64,000 nt of DNA from Thermodesulfobacterium hydrogeniphilum (GCF_000746255.1 NZ_JQKW01000006.1:186001-250000), one strand, 5' to 3'. Positions 43,267-53,037 are shown, counted from the first letter of the stretch. The notes: generated by a model from the sequence alone, not told the origin. Numbers and translations are program-made.

Positions 43267-44285
43267 TGAATAAAAATAATACTTCCAGAGTTTTAATATT
43301 TGTTACTGTTTTAGTTATTTTATTAACTGGGATATTTAATCTATCTATAAAAAAAGTTAGAGGAAATATTAATAATCTGGAAATAAAAAGAGGCTATATT
43401 TTAGATAGAAATATGGAACCTTTAGCTATAACCTTAGAAAATTATAAAGCCTATTATCTTATAAAAGATGATCTATTATTCAACTATTCTCCTGTTTTAA
43501 AAAAATATTTAAATTCTACTTTAAATCTTCCTAAAAGGGGTCTTATATTACTTTCAGATAATCTTAGTTTAGATGAAGTGGAAGAACTTAAAAAAGAAAA
43601 AAATGTTATCATAGAAAAAAATTTCAAAAGAAAAATTTTGGATTCCAGTTTAACCTTTTTAATAGGAGAAACTTTTAATGGATATGGTGTTTGTGGTTTG
43701 GAAAAAATTTTTGATAAAACCTTACAAAAGGGAAAGCCTGTTATTCTTTCTTTGGATTATAAAATAGAAAAAAAACTTTATAAATGGGCTGAAAAGTTTA
43801 GAGATTATGATTTAGGAATAGGTTTGTTTGATCTGAAAACAGGAGAGTTATTAGCTTATATAGAAAAAGGAGAAGATAAACTTTTTAATCATTTTTATTC
43901 TTCTTCTATTTTCAGAATATCTGAAAAAAATTTGACTGATTTTGAATGGCCCCTTACCAAGGGGAATATAATAGAAATTAATCACAATAGATACATAAAT
44001 CTTTGGTATTTAGCCAAGTTGTATATGGATAAAGTTTGCGATGGTTCTATAACTCCAAAATTAGTTTATATTAAAGAAAAAGATATATGCAAACCAAAAT
44101 TGGACTCCTTTGAAAGAAAAAAACAGATCTATTTTTTTAACAAAGGATTTATTAGTGTATATTTAAAAAATGATAAGATGTTGATTTTGGTTTTGAAAGT
44201 AAATAATGAAACCAGTTTAGACGAGTTAAAAGAGTATGAAGTTTTAAATAAAAAATTTGATAATTTAGCTTATAAAATCTTATGA
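43263..44285 (+). CDS. ftsI: FtsI-like protein lacking the transpeptidase active site
   Basis: It lies at the FtsI position and has FtsI features: one membrane helix (about 10-27), the class B PBP signature KRGYILDRNMEPLAI (42-56), GYGVCGLEKIFDKTL (140-154), VILSLDYKIEKKLYKW and GIGLFDLKTGELLAYI (185-200). At 340 residues it is far shorter than usual FtsI (about 550-650). After residue 200, where the SXXK serine region should follow, there is only a shrunken stretch. No SXXK, SXN or KTG triad appears in order, but NLWYLAKLYMDKVCDGSITPKLVYI resembles the downstream FtsI helix. The frame is uninterrupted and murE overlaps its stop, so no missing exon-like part lies nearby. It is probably a catalytically dead divisome scaffold. 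Confidence 0.8.
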   Translation: MMNKNNTSRVLIFVTVLVILLTGIFNLSIKKVRGNINNLEIKRGYILDRNMEPLAITLENYKAYYLIKDDLLFNYSPVLKKYLNSTLNLPKRGLILLSDNLSLDEVEELKKEKNVIIEKNFKRKILDSSLTFLIGETFNGYGVCGLEKIFDKTLQKGKPVILSLDYKIEKKLYKWAEKFRDYDLGIGLFDLKTGELLAYIEKGEDKLFNHFYSSSIFRISEKNLTDFEWPLTKGNIIEINHNRYINLWYLAKLYMDKVCDGSITPKLVYIKEKDICKPKLDSFERKKQIYFFNKGFISVYLKNDKMLILVLKVNNETSLDELKEYEVLNKKFDNLAYKIL

Positions 44286-45769
44286 AACCCTTAAAAAAGC
44301 TTATTAAAGATTTAGAAATAATAGACTTTTTTCCAAAAAAGCATAGAGATTATTTTTATAATTTAGAAATAAAAGGAATTACAGAAAATTCTAAAGAAGT
44401 AGAATCCGGATATATATTTGTTGCCAGAAAAGGCACTCAATTTAATGGAGAAGAATTTATTGAAGAGGCTATAAATAAAGGTGCTGTAGTTATATTAAAA
44501 GAAAGTCCTATTAAAGAAGTTGAAAAATTTTCAAATGTATTTTTTATACAAGTAAAGAATATCAAAAAAGCTCTTTCTCGCATAGTTTTAAATTTTTATT
44601 CTCATCCAGAAAAAGAGCTAATTTTAATTGGAGTAACAGGCACCAATGGAAAAACCTCAGTCAGTTATTTTACTAAAAATATTTTGAATAAAGCAGGATT
44701 AAAAACAGGGTATATAGGAACTATATTTTACGAAACTGATCGTGTTATTCCTGCTCTGGAGACCACTCCTTCAATTTTAAAAATAGTCTCGCTTTTGAAA
44801 GAAATGGTAGATAAAAATTTTAAAGCCTGTGTAATAGAAGTTTCTTCTCATGCTTTGCATCAGGATAGAATTCTGGGCTTGACTTTTGATATAGCAGCTT
44901 TTACCAATCTTTCAAGAGATCATTTGGATTATCATCAAACCATGGAAAGTTATTATCAAGCTAAAAAGAAGCTTTTTACCTGTTATCTTAAACCTTCTGG
45001 CAAAGCTGTTGTTTCTCAGGAAACAGAATATGGTAAAAGACTAACTAAAGAATTAAAGCCAATTTTAAAGGATAGACTTATTTTGGTAAATAATGAGAAA
45101 ATAAAAGCGGAAATACTGGATAAAAAAAACGGTTTGTTCTTATTAGTAAAGTTTGGGGATAAAGAATATAAAATTTCTACTCAATTGTATGGCGATTATC
45201 AAGCTAAAAATATAGCAACCCTGTGTGGTATTTTATTAACCTTGAGTTATAAAGAAGATCAAATTATTTCTTATTTAAAAGATTTGAAAAACCCCTTAGG
45301 AAGACTTGAGTTGGTAACAGAATATAAAGGAGCCAAAATTTTTGTAGATTATGCCCATACTCCTTCAGCTTTGGAGGAGGTTCTTAAAAGCTTAAAATCT
45401 TTAAAAGATAACAGACTCATAGTAGTTTTTGGATGTGGAGGAAATAGAGATAAAGGTAAAAGGCCTCTTATGGGACAAGTGGCAAGTGTATTAGCAGATG
45501 AAATCATTTTAACTTCTGATAATCCAAGATTTGAAGATCCTCTTGAAATTATAGAAGATATTAAAAAAGGGATAAATGGAAGCAAACCTTATAAAGTCAT
45601 TCCTGATAGAAAAGAGGCTTTGAAAGAAGCTATAAAAAGTTTAAAAAAAGGAGATGTGCTTGTAGTTGCTGGGAAAGGACATGAGACCTATCAGGAAATA
45701 AAGGGAAAAAGATATTCCTTTTCTGATCAAGAAGAGGTTTTAAAAATTATCCGAGAAATAGGAGGTTAA
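44282..45769 (+). CDS. murE: UDP-MurNAc-tripeptide synthetase MurE (meso-DAP type)
   Basis: MurE adds the third amino acid to UDP-MurNAc-L-Ala-D-Glu. The 495-residue length is normal. The ATP loop VTGTNGKTSVSYFTKNIL lies near residue 120, and the carbamylated-lysine region with SSHALHQDRILG near 190. SDNPRFEDP near 420 is the DNPR motif that selects meso-diaminopimelate over lysine. It overlaps ftsI by 4 nt. A ribosome-binding site GGAGG for murF lies in its last codons. The motif predicts A1-gamma type, DAP-containing peptidoglycan. Confidence 0.96.
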   Translation: MKPLKKLIKDLEIIDFFPKKHRDYFYNLEIKGITENSKEVESGYIFVARKGTQFNGEEFIEEAINKGAVVILKESPIKEVEKFSNVFFIQVKNIKKALSRIVLNFYSHPEKELILIGVTGTNGKTSVSYFTKNILNKAGLKTGYIGTIFYETDRVIPALETTPSILKIVSLLKEMVDKNFKACVIEVSSHALHQDRILGLTFDIAAFTNLSRDHLDYHQTMESYYQAKKKLFTCYLKPSGKAVVSQETEYGKRLTKELKPILKDRLILVNNEKIKAEILDKKNGLFLLVKFGDKEYKISTQLYGDYQAKNIATLCGILLTLSYKEDQIISYLKDLKNPLGRLELVTEYKGAKIFVDYAHTPSALEEVLKSLKSLKDNRLIVVFGCGGNRDKGKRPLMGQVASVLADEIILTSDNPRFEDPLEIIEDIKKGINGSKPYKVIPDRKEALKEAIKSLKKGDVLVVAGKGHETYQEIKGKRYSFSDQEEVLKIIREIGG

Positions 45770-45774
45770 ATTAA

Positions 45775-47181
45775 ATGAACATAGAAAATAAGTTTTCTAC
45801 AGAAGATATAGTAAAAGCAACTTCTGGAATTCTCATTAATGGAGATATGGGAATCACTTTCAGAGGTATTTCTACAGATACCAGAACTATAAAACCAGGT
45901 TATCTTTTTTGGGCTTTAAAAGGGACTAATTATGATGGACATGATTTTTGGAAAGAGGCTATTGATAAAGGAGCTAAAGGCTTAGTAATATCTCGTTTTC
46001 CTTCTAAATTTAGAATAGAAGAGCTTCCCAAAACTATATCTGTAGTTTTTGTAAAAGATACTTTAAAAGCTTTAGGAGATCTTGCACATTTTTGGAGAAA
46101 AAAACTGAATTGCTCCATGGTTGCTATTACAGGATCCTGTGGAAAAACCACTACCAAAGAATTAACCTATGAAATTCTCTCAAAATTCTGGAAATGTGCT
46201 AAAAACGAAGCAAATTATAACAATTTGATAGGTGTTCCTTTATCTATTTTATCCATAAAAGAAGGAACAGACATAGGAATTTTAGAACTTGGCACAAATG
46301 CTCCCGGAGAAATAGAAAGGCTTTCTCAAATAGTTTCCCCTCAAATTTCTGTAATTACCTGTATATACCCTTCTCATTTAGAGAGTCTTGGTACTATGGA
46401 AGGGGTTTTAGAAGAAAAAATAAATTTATTTAAAAATACCGATCCAAATGGGATTTTAATATATAATTACGATCAAGATATTTTAAGAGAAAAAATCAAA
46501 AATTTTCCTCAGAAAAAAATTTCTTTTGGATTAAATAAAGGTGCTGATCTTTATGCAGAGAATTTTAAAATTGTTGAAAATGAGTTAAAAGGAGAAGTGG
46601 TCTATTGTAACAAAAAATTCAATTTAAAAATTCCTTATATTGGAAAACACAATTTACAGAACCTGTTAGCAGCTCTTTCTGTAGTAGTAAGTTTGGATTT
46701 AGATTTGGAAAAAATTATTTCAGAGCTTGGTAAAAGTATAAACCTCTTTCAAAGAACCAGATTTTATAAAAAAGGAAATTTTTTAATTGTAGATGATACC
46801 TACAATGCCAATCCTGGTTCTATGAAGGCTGCTTTTGAATATTTAAAAGATTTTTCTGGTAAGAAAAGAATTTGCATTTTGGGAGATATGAAAGAACTTG
46901 GCAAAGAGGCAGAGAAATATCACAGAGAAATAGGAAAATTAGCAGGAGAAATAGCAGATTTATGTTATTTTGTAGGAGATATGGCAGAGGTTTATGGAGA
47001 AGCCTTTTCCATCTCTTCTAAGCCTTTTAAGACCTTTAAAAATACTGAAGAATTGTTAGAAAACTTAAATATTTATGAAATAAAGGAATTTTGCCCAGAG
47101 AGTGGAATAATTTTTGTAAAAGGATCAAGAGCCTTAAAAATGGAAAGGATAGTAGAAAAACTTTTTAAGGAGCTTGATTAA
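45775..47181 (+). CDS. murF: UDP-MurNAc-pentapeptide ligase MurF
   Basis: MurF adds D-Ala-D-Ala. The 468-residue protein has the N-terminal domain FRGISTDTRTIKPGYLFWAL, the ATP loop AITGSCGKTTTKELTYEIL near residue 118, NEANYNNLIGVPLSIL, and DDTYNANPGSMKAAFEYL near 345. It is 5 nt downstream of murE and its stop overlaps the mraY start (TAATG). No ddl gene for D-Ala-D-Ala ligase lies in this cluster, so it must be elsewhere. Confidence 0.95.
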   Translation: MNIENKFSTEDIVKATSGILINGDMGITFRGISTDTRTIKPGYLFWALKGTNYDGHDFWKEAIDKGAKGLVISRFPSKFRIEELPKTISVVFVKDTLKALGDLAHFWRKKLNCSMVAITGSCGKTTTKELTYEILSKFWKCAKNEANYNNLIGVPLSILSIKEGTDIGILELGTNAPGEIERLSQIVSPQISVITCIYPSHLESLGTMEGVLEEKINLFKNTDPNGILIYNYDQDILREKIKNFPQKKISFGLNKGADLYAENFKIVENELKGEVVYCNKKFNLKIPYIGKHNLQNLLAALSVVVSLDLDLEKIISELGKSINLFQRTRFYKKGNFLIVDDTYNANPGSMKAAFEYLKDFSGKKRICILGDMKELGKEAEKYHREIGKLAGEIADLCYFVGDMAEVYGEAFSISSKPFKTFKNTEELLENLNIYEIKEFCPESGIIFVKGSRALKMERIVEKLFKELD

Positions 47182-48260
47182 TGTTTTATTATTTATTTTA
47201 TTCTTTAAGTGATATTTCTATTATTTTTAATGTGTTTAAATATATAACTTTCAGAATGATTTGTGGAGCTATAACTTCTTTTTTCTTGATTTATTTTTTG
47301 ATGCCACCTTTTATAAGGTTTATGAGAAAAAAACAATTTGGACAAATTGTTAGAGAAGAAGGTCCTTCTCATCATAAAATTAAAACCGGAACACCTACTA
47401 TGGGAGGTTTTATAGTTATATTAGGAATAACTGTTTCTGTTTTATTGTGGTGTAAACTTACCAATCCTTTTGTATGGTTGGCTCTTTTTATTCTTTTAAG
47501 CTTCGGGTTTATAGGGTTTTTAGATGATTTTCTAAAAATAAAAAGAAAAAAAAATTTAGGGTTAAGAGCCAGGGAAAAGCTTTTACTTCAGGTTTTGATA
47601 GTAACTGTTTTATATTTTCTTCTGTTTAAAACTTTAAATTTTTCTACAGAATTAATGTTTCCTTTTTTTAAAAAAGCTATAATTAATATAGGTATATTTT
47701 ATTTAATTTTTAGTATGCTTGTAATTGTGGGAAGTTCCAATGCTATGAATTTAACTGATGGACTTGATGGTCTTGCAATAGTTCCTTTCATGGTGGTGGC
47801 AGGAGTATATAGTATTTTAGCTTATGTAGTGGGGAACATTAAATTTGCTAATTATTTATATTTGCCTTTTATACCTTATGCAGGAGAACTTGCTATTTTT
47901 TGTGCTATATTAATGGGAGCAGGTTTGGGTTTTTTGTGGTATAACTGTCATCCAGCAGAAGTTTTTATGGGAGATGTAGGATCCTTAGGATTAGGAGCAA
48001 GTCTTGGTGCTATTTCTATTATGACAAAACAGGAATTTCTTTTGGTAATTGCAGGGGGTATTTTTGTTATGGAAGCTCTTTCTGTTATACTACAGGTAGG
48101 TTATTTTAAATTAACACATGGAAAAAGACTTTTTAAAATGGCTCCTATTCACCATCATTTTGAATTAAAAGGATGGCCTGAAAATAAGGTAGTAGTTAGA
48201 TTTTGGATTATTTCTATTATTTGTGGATTACTTGCTTTAAGCACACTTAAAATCAGGTAA
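47181..48260 (+). CDS. mraY: Phospho-MurNAc-pentapeptide transferase MraY
   Basis: MraY moves phospho-MurNAc-pentapeptide to undecaprenyl phosphate, forming lipid I. The 359-residue polytopic protein has about ten hydrophobic segments. Diagnostic motifs: GPSHHKIKTGTPTMGGFIVI (about 61-80), LGFIGFLDDFLKI near 114, NAMNLTDGLDGLAI near 190, GDVGSLGLGASLG near 265, and HHHFELKGWPE near 325 with the catalytic histidines. It follows murF with a 1-nt overlap. Confidence 0.96.
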   Translation: MFYYLFYSLSDISIIFNVFKYITFRMICGAITSFFLIYFLMPPFIRFMRKKQFGQIVREEGPSHHKIKTGTPTMGGFIVILGITVSVLLWCKLTNPFVWLALFILLSFGFIGFLDDFLKIKRKKNLGLRAREKLLLQVLIVTVLYFLLFKTLNFSTELMFPFFKKAIINIGIFYLIFSMLVIVGSSNAMNLTDGLDGLAIVPFMVVAGVYSILAYVVGNIKFANYLYLPFIPYAGELAIFCAILMGAGLGFLWYNCHPAEVFMGDVGSLGLGASLGAISIMTKQEFLLVIAGGIFVMEALSVILQVGYFKLTHGKRLFKMAPIHHHFELKGWPENKVVVRFWIISIICGLLALSTLKIR

Positions 48261-48266
48261 AAAATT

Positions 48267-49655
48267 ATGGAACTAAAAGAGAAAAAGGTAGTAGTAATTG
48301 GCTTTGGGAAAAGCGGTCAAGCAGCTACCAGATTGCTTTTAAAACAGGGAGCTGAGGTTATTGTTTCTGAAAGTAAAAGTAGAGAAAGTTTAAATGAAAA
48401 TCTTTTGAAAAGTTTTGAATCTCAAGGGGTTTATTTTGAAACAGAAACTCATAAACCTAAAACACTTTTATCTGCAGATTTAATAGTAGTAAGTCCTGGA
48501 GTTCCAAAAGAAGTTTATGAAATAGCTTTAAAAAAGGATATTCCTGTTATTGGTGAACTTGAACTTGCCTGGCAATTTTTATCTTGCAAAGATGAAACCA
48601 TAGCTATTACAGGAACTAATGGAAAGACCACTACTACTGCTATGGTTTCTGATCTTTTAAAATTTTCAGGATATAGAGTTTTTACTGGCGGAAACTATGG
48701 TATTCCTCTTTCAGAGCTTGTTATTTCTGAAATTAAAGTGGATAAAGTAGTGCTTGAAGTATCAAGCTTTCAACTGGAAACCATAAAAACTTTTGCACCT
48801 AAAACAGGGATAATTATAAATATTACTCCTGATCATTTGGAAAGGTATGTCTCAGAAGAGGAATATGCTTATTATAAATACTGTGTATTTAAAAATCAAA
48901 AATTTAAAGATTTTAGCATCCTTCCTTTTGGAGAAAAATGGCTGGAAAAATTTGGATATCTTATTAAAGGGCAAAAAAAGTTTTTTGATGAAAAAGAAAA
49001 TGCTGAAGCTTCAGCATTTTTAAGGGATGAAAGAGGATTTATACTTAAATTAGAAGAGGAAGAAGAATACTCTTTTACAGGATTTAAGCTATTAGGCAGA
49101 CATAATAAATTAAACTTTATGATTGCAAGTCTTGGAGCAAGATTAATGGGAGCAACTCAGGAAAGTATAAAGAGACTTGTAAAGGAATTTACAGGATTTC
49201 CTCATAGGTTAGAGTATATAGGATGCTTTGGAGGGGTTTATTTTATAAATGATTCAAAGGCTACCAATGTAGATGCTACTTTACAGGCTTTAAAGGGGTT
49301 GCAGGCTCCTCTTATTTTAATTATGGGAGGTAGACACAAAGGTGCTTCTTATGCATCTTTAATTTCTTATATCAAAGAAAAAGTTAAAAAATTAATTTTG
49401 ATGGGAGAATCTCGTTATATTATAGGAGAAGAACTCGGTTTGATTACAGACACTTTTATTACAGAAACTTTGCTACAGGCTGTAACTTTGGCACTTAAAT
49501 TGGCAGAGCCAGGGGACACTATACTTTTTTCTCCTGCTTGTTCAAGCTTTGATCAATTTAAGAACTATGAAGAAAGAGGAGAGGTTTTTAGAGAATTGGT
49601 ATTTAAATATGCACCTTTATTTTTAAAAGATACTTCTAAAGAGGTTTATCATTGA
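48267..49655 (+). CDS. murD: UDP-MurNAc-L-Ala:D-Glu ligase MurD
   Basis: MurD adds D-glutamate. The 462-residue protein has an N-terminal Rossmann motif VVVIGFGKSGQAATRLLL, the ATP loop ITGTNGKTTTTAMVSDLL near residue 115, SSFQLETIKTF near 165, and FINDSKATNVDATLQAL near 325. LILMGGRHKG follows near 350. It overlaps murG by 4 nt. In most dcw clusters ftsW lies between these two genes; here there is no room for it. Confidence 0.95.
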   Translation: MELKEKKVVVIGFGKSGQAATRLLLKQGAEVIVSESKSRESLNENLLKSFESQGVYFETETHKPKTLLSADLIVVSPGVPKEVYEIALKKDIPVIGELELAWQFLSCKDETIAITGTNGKTTTTAMVSDLLKFSGYRVFTGGNYGIPLSELVISEIKVDKVVLEVSSFQLETIKTFAPKTGIIINITPDHLERYVSEEEYAYYKYCVFKNQKFKDFSILPFGEKWLEKFGYLIKGQKKFFDEKENAEASAFLRDERGFILKLEEEEEYSFTGFKLLGRHNKLNFMIASLGARLMGATQESIKRLVKEFTGFPHRLEYIGCFGGVYFINDSKATNVDATLQALKGLQAPLILIMGGRHKGASYASLISYIKEKVKKLILMGESRYIIGEELGLITDTFITETLLQAVTLALKLAEPGDTILFSPACSSFDQFKNYEERGEVFRELVFKYAPLFLKDTSKEVYH

Positions 49656-50734
49656 GGTGGCTTATAGTGGCAGGAGGGACAGGAGGACATTTGTTTCCAG
49701 GTATCGCGGTAGCACAGGAATTAATGCGTATGGGAAGAGAAGTATATTTTATTTCAGGTATAAGGAAAGTAGAAAAGGTTATTTTAAAAGATAGCCCTTT
49801 TAAAGTATATGAATTAGATGTAGAGGGTTTCTTAGGTAGATCAGTTTTTAATAAAGGTAGAGCTTTTTTAAAGATGGGAAAAGCAGTTTTAAAGGCTTAT
49901 AAATTGATAAAAAAACTTAATCCACAGGTCATTTTTGCTACAGGAGGATATATTTCTTTTCCTGTAGTTTTAGCAGGAAAATGCCAAGGTAAAGTTACAG
50001 GTCTTCATGAACAGAACATAGAACCAGGTCTTGCTAATAAAGTTTTAAGTAAATTAGTAGATAGAGTTTTTGTAAGTATAAAAGGAAGTGAAATTCACTT
50101 CCCTAAGGAAAAAGTGGTTTTCTCAGGAAATCCAGTAAGAAGAGAGCTTTTACAAAAAAAACAAAGAGAACATCCTGGCAAAGGGCTTTTAATCTTGGGA
50201 GGTAGTTTGGGAGCAAAATTTATAAATGAAATTTCCTTAAAAATTATACCTGAGCTTTTAAAAGATTTCCAGGATCTTTTTGTAATTCATCAAACAGGCT
50301 TAGATGATTATGAAAGAATAAAAGAAATGTATGAAAAAAAATTAAGAAAAGAACAAAAAGAAAGATTAAAAGTCTGTCCTTTTATAAAGGATATGAGCTG
50401 GGCTTATTCTCAAGCAGATCTTGTTTTAGGAAGAGCAGGGGCTACAACATTGGCAGAACTTTTTGCAATAGGTCTTCCTGCTATTTTTATACCCTTTCCT
50501 TATGCTACTAATAATCATCAGGAAAAAAATGCAAGAAGTGTAGCAGAAAAAGGAGGAGCAATTTTGATTAAACAAAGTGAAGCAACTCCTGAAAGAGTTT
50601 TGAGAGAACTGAAAAGTTTATTGAGTTTTCCAGAAAAACTAAAAATGATGGCTCAAGCCATGAAAAGTTTTTTTATAAAGGATTCTGAAAAAATTATTAT
50701 AAATGAACTTGAGAGGTTAGTGGAAAATGCTTAA
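49652..50734 (+). CDS. murG: Lipid II-forming N-acetylglucosaminyltransferase MurG (TTG start)
   Basis: MurG transfers GlcNAc to lipid I at the inner face of the membrane. The 360-residue length is normal. Motifs: AGGTGGHLFPGIAVAQEL at the N-terminus (G loop 1), ATGGYISFPVVLAG near 92, LHEQNIEPGLANKVL near 118, GGSLGAKFINE (G loop 3) near 188, and GRAGATTLAELFAIGLPAIFIP near 260. The start is TTG at 49652, overlapping the murD stop, since no later start would keep the first G loop. It overlaps murC by 8 nt. Confidence 0.95.
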   Translation: MRWLIVAGGTGGHLFPGIAVAQELMRMGREVYFISGIRKVEKVILKDSPFKVYELDVEGFLGRSVFNKGRAFLKMGKAVLKAYKLIKKLNPQVIFATGGYISFPVVLAGKCQGKVTGLHEQNIEPGLANKVLSKLVDRVFVSIKGSEIHFPKEKVVFSGNPVRRELLQKKQREHPGKGLLILGGSLGAKFINEISLKIIPELLKDFQDLFVIHQTGLDDYERIKEMYEKKLRKEQKERLKVCPFIKDMSWAYSQADLVLGRAGATTLAELFAIGLPAIFIPFPYATNNHQEKNARSVAEKGGAILIKQSEATPERVLRELKSLLSFPEKLKMMAQAMKSFFIKDSEKIIINELERLVENA

Positions 50735-52136
50735 AAATTGTTTAAATGAAAAAGAAAAAAAGAAAATTCATTTTATAGGAATTGGCGGAGTTGGAATGAG
50801 CAGTTTAGCTATAATTTTAAATTTTTTAGGACATGAAATAACTGGCTGTGATATTTCAAAAAGTAGATATACACAGATGTTAGAAAAAAACGGTATAACA
50901 GTATATTATGGTCATTCTGAAAAGCACTTGGATGGGGTAGATATAGTGGTTTATTCCTCTGCTATTCCTCAAAACAATCCAGAATTGCTTAAAGCTAAAG
51001 AAAAAGGGATCTGGGTTATTCCAAGAGCTCAGATGCTTTCTGAAGTGATGAATTTATATCCTAAGAGTATTGTAGTAGCAGGTTCTCATGGTAAAACTAC
51101 CACTACTTCTATGATAGCAGAAGTTTTAATAAATTTAAAGAAAAATCCTACTGTAGTAGTAGGAGGAATTATTAATAATATTAAAACTCATTCAATCTTA
51201 GGAAAAAGTGAATACTTAGTAGCAGAGGCAGATGAAAGTGATGGGTCTTTTCTCTGCTATAACCCTTTTATTGAGGTAATTACCAATATTGATAAAGAAC
51301 ACTTGGATTTTTATGCAGATTTCAAGGCAGTTAAAAAGGCATTTATTAATTTTATCAAAAAATGTTCTCCTGATGGAAAGGTGGTGCTTTGTGGAGATGA
51401 TGAAGGAGTAAAAGATGTTTTAGAGGAAATCTCTGGCCCCTTTTTACTCTATGGTTTTTCTTCAGAAAATCATTTAGTAGGAAAAATTTTAGAGGATACC
51501 GGTTATCCTTTAGTAGAAATTTATTATAAAGAAAATTATTTAGGAAATTTAAAACTTTCTGTTCCGGGAAAGCACAATATTTTAAATGCTTTAGCTACTA
51601 TAGGTGTGTCTTTAATTTTGGATTTACCTGTAAAACAGGTTTTAAAGATTTTAGAAAAATTTAAAGGAGCAAGAAGAAGATTGGAATTCAAAGGAATATG
51701 GAGAGGTAATATTTTGTTAGATGATTATGCCCATCATCCTACAGAAATTAAAGCTTCTCTTGAGGCTTTAAGAAAGGTTTATAGAGATAAAAAATTATTT
51801 TTAATTTTTCAGCCTCATAGATATAGTAGGGTAAAAGCTTTATGGGATGAATTTTTATTGGTTTTAAAAGACCCAGAAATATTAGTGTTGACAGAAATTT
51901 ATCCTGCCAGTGAAAAACCTATTCCTGGGGTTTCAGGTTATACTTTTTTTGAAAGTGTAAAAAATTTAAGAGGATCCAAACCCACTTTTTTTGCAAATGA
52001 TTTTGAAGGTATTTTTGATCTTTTAGAAAAAATAGGAGACAAAGAACAAATTATAGTAACTATGGGAGCAGGTAATATTTATAAAATACATAGTAAACTT
52101 TTGCAACAAGAAAAAAATTTAGAAAATGTGGCTTAA
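50727..52136 (+). CDS. murC: UDP-MurNAc:L-alanine ligase MurC
   Basis: MurC adds L-alanine, the first residue of the stem peptide. The 469-residue protein has FIGIGGVGMSSLAIIL (UDP domain), the ATP loop VAGSHGKTTTTSMIAEVL near residue 112, EADESDGSFL near 165 (the feature that separates it from Mpl), and LDDYAHHPTEIKASLEAL near 330. It overlaps murG by 8 nt and murB by 11 nt, consistent with coupled translation. Confidence 0.96.
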   Translation: MLKNCLNEKEKKKIHFIGIGGVGMSSLAIILNFLGHEITGCDISKSRYTQMLEKNGITVYYGHSEKHLDGVDIVVYSSAIPQNNPELLKAKEKGIWVIPRAQMLSEVMNLYPKSIVVAGSHGKTTTTSMIAEVLINLKKNPTVVVGGIINNIKTHSILGKSEYLVAEADESDGSFLCYNPFIEVITNIDKEHLDFYADFKAVKKAFINFIKKCSPDGKVVLCGDDEGVKDVLEEISGPFLLYGFSSENHLVGKILEDTGYPLVEIYYKENYLGNLKLSVPGKHNILNALATIGVSLILDLPVKQVLKILEKFKGARRRLEFKGIWRGNILLDDYAHHPTEIKASLEALRKVYRDKKLFLIFQPHRYSRVKALWDEFLLVLKDPEILVLTEIYPASEKPIPGVSGYTFFESVKNLRGSKPTFFANDFEGIFDLLEKIGDKEQIIVTMGAGNIYKIHSKLLQQEKNLENVA

Positions 52137-53037
52137 TGACTTAGAAAAGAGATTAAAGGAAATGGGAATTTTTTATAAAAAAGAAGAGGTTTTAGCTCCA
52201 TATACTACTATTAAAATAGGTGGTCCCTGTAGCTTAATGATTTTTCCTAAAACTAAGGAAGAAATATTAGAAATTTTAGAATATTTAGAAAAGGAAAATA
52301 TACATAGTTTTATATTAGGAGGAGGAAGTAATCTTTTAGTTGCTGATGAAGGGTTTGATGGAGTGGTCTTAACTTTAAAAGAGTTTAAAGGAATGGAAAT
52401 AGTGAAAGAAAAAGAGAAAGAAGTGATTTTGAAAATAAAAGCAGGAACACTTGTAAATGCATTAATATCCTTATGTTTAAAGGAAGGTTTTTCAGGGATA
52501 GAATTTTTAGCAGGAATTCCAGCAACTATAGGTGGAACCATCAAAATGAATGCAGGAGCCTTTGGTAACACTATATCTTCTTTTGTTAGAACTATAGAAA
52601 TTTATAAAAATAATAAATTATTTATTTTAAAATCCGAAGAAAATTTATGGGATTATAGAGTCTTTAAAGAAGAAGGTGTAATTTTAGAAGTTGAATTAAA
52701 ACTAAAAAAAATGAAAAAAGAGAGGATAAAAGAAAAAGTAAAAGAATATATTCAAAAAAGAAAAAAGAATCAGCCATTTTCTAAAAAAACCTTTGGTTCA
52801 GTTTTTAAAAATCCACCTAATGATTATGCAGGGCGATTAATAGATGCGTGTGGATTAAAAGGTTATAGAATAGGAGATGCTGAAATTTCTGAAAAACATG
52901 CCAATTTTATTGTTAATTTAGGAAAAGCTAAAGCTAAGGAGGTTTTGAAATTAATAAAATTAGCCCAAGATAAGGTTTTTGAAAAGTTTAATATAAAATT
53001 GGAACCTGAAGTTAAATTTTTGGGATGCAGTTTATGA
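52126..53037 (+). CDS. murB: UDP-N-acetylenolpyruvylglucosamine reductase MurB
   Basis: MurB reduces the enolpyruvyl group to form UDP-MurNAc, using FAD and NADPH. The 303-residue protein is of the type II form. FAD-binding FILGGGSNLLVADEGFDGVV lies near residue 63, GIEFLAGIPATIGGTIKMNAG near 125, KKTFGSVFKNPP near 223 with the active-site serine, and ISEKHANFIVNLG near 258. It overlaps murC by 11 nt and ftsQ by 4 nt. Confidence 0.95.
   Translation: MWLNDLEKRLKEMGIFYKKEEVLAPYTTIKIGGPCSLMIFPKTKEEILEILEYLEKENIHSFILGGGSNLLVADEGFDGVVLTLKEFKGMEIVKEKEKEVILKIKAGTLVNALISLCLKEGFSGIEFLAGIPATIGGTIKMNAGAFGNTISSFVRTIEIYKNNKLFILKSEENLWDYRVFKEEGVILEVELKLKKMKKERIKEKVKEYIQKRKKNQPFSKKTFGSVFKNPPNDYAGRLIDACGLKGYRIGDAEISEKHANFIVNLGKAKAKEVLKLIKLAQDKVFEKFNIKLEPEVKFLGCSL

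Noticed and set aside
43263-44285. FtsI as a broken pseudogene
   Set aside because: The frame is intact, overlaps both neighbours by 4 nt and keeps the conserved N-terminal signatures; a shortened functional protein is more likely than decay.
49488-49506. TGGCAC-N5-TTGG resembling a sigma54 -24/-12 site
   Set aside because: It lies deep in the murD coding region, lacks the TTGCA end and has no gene that would need it.
52173-52571. 132-codon minus-strand frame opposite murB
   Set aside because: Shadow of the murB coding sequence.
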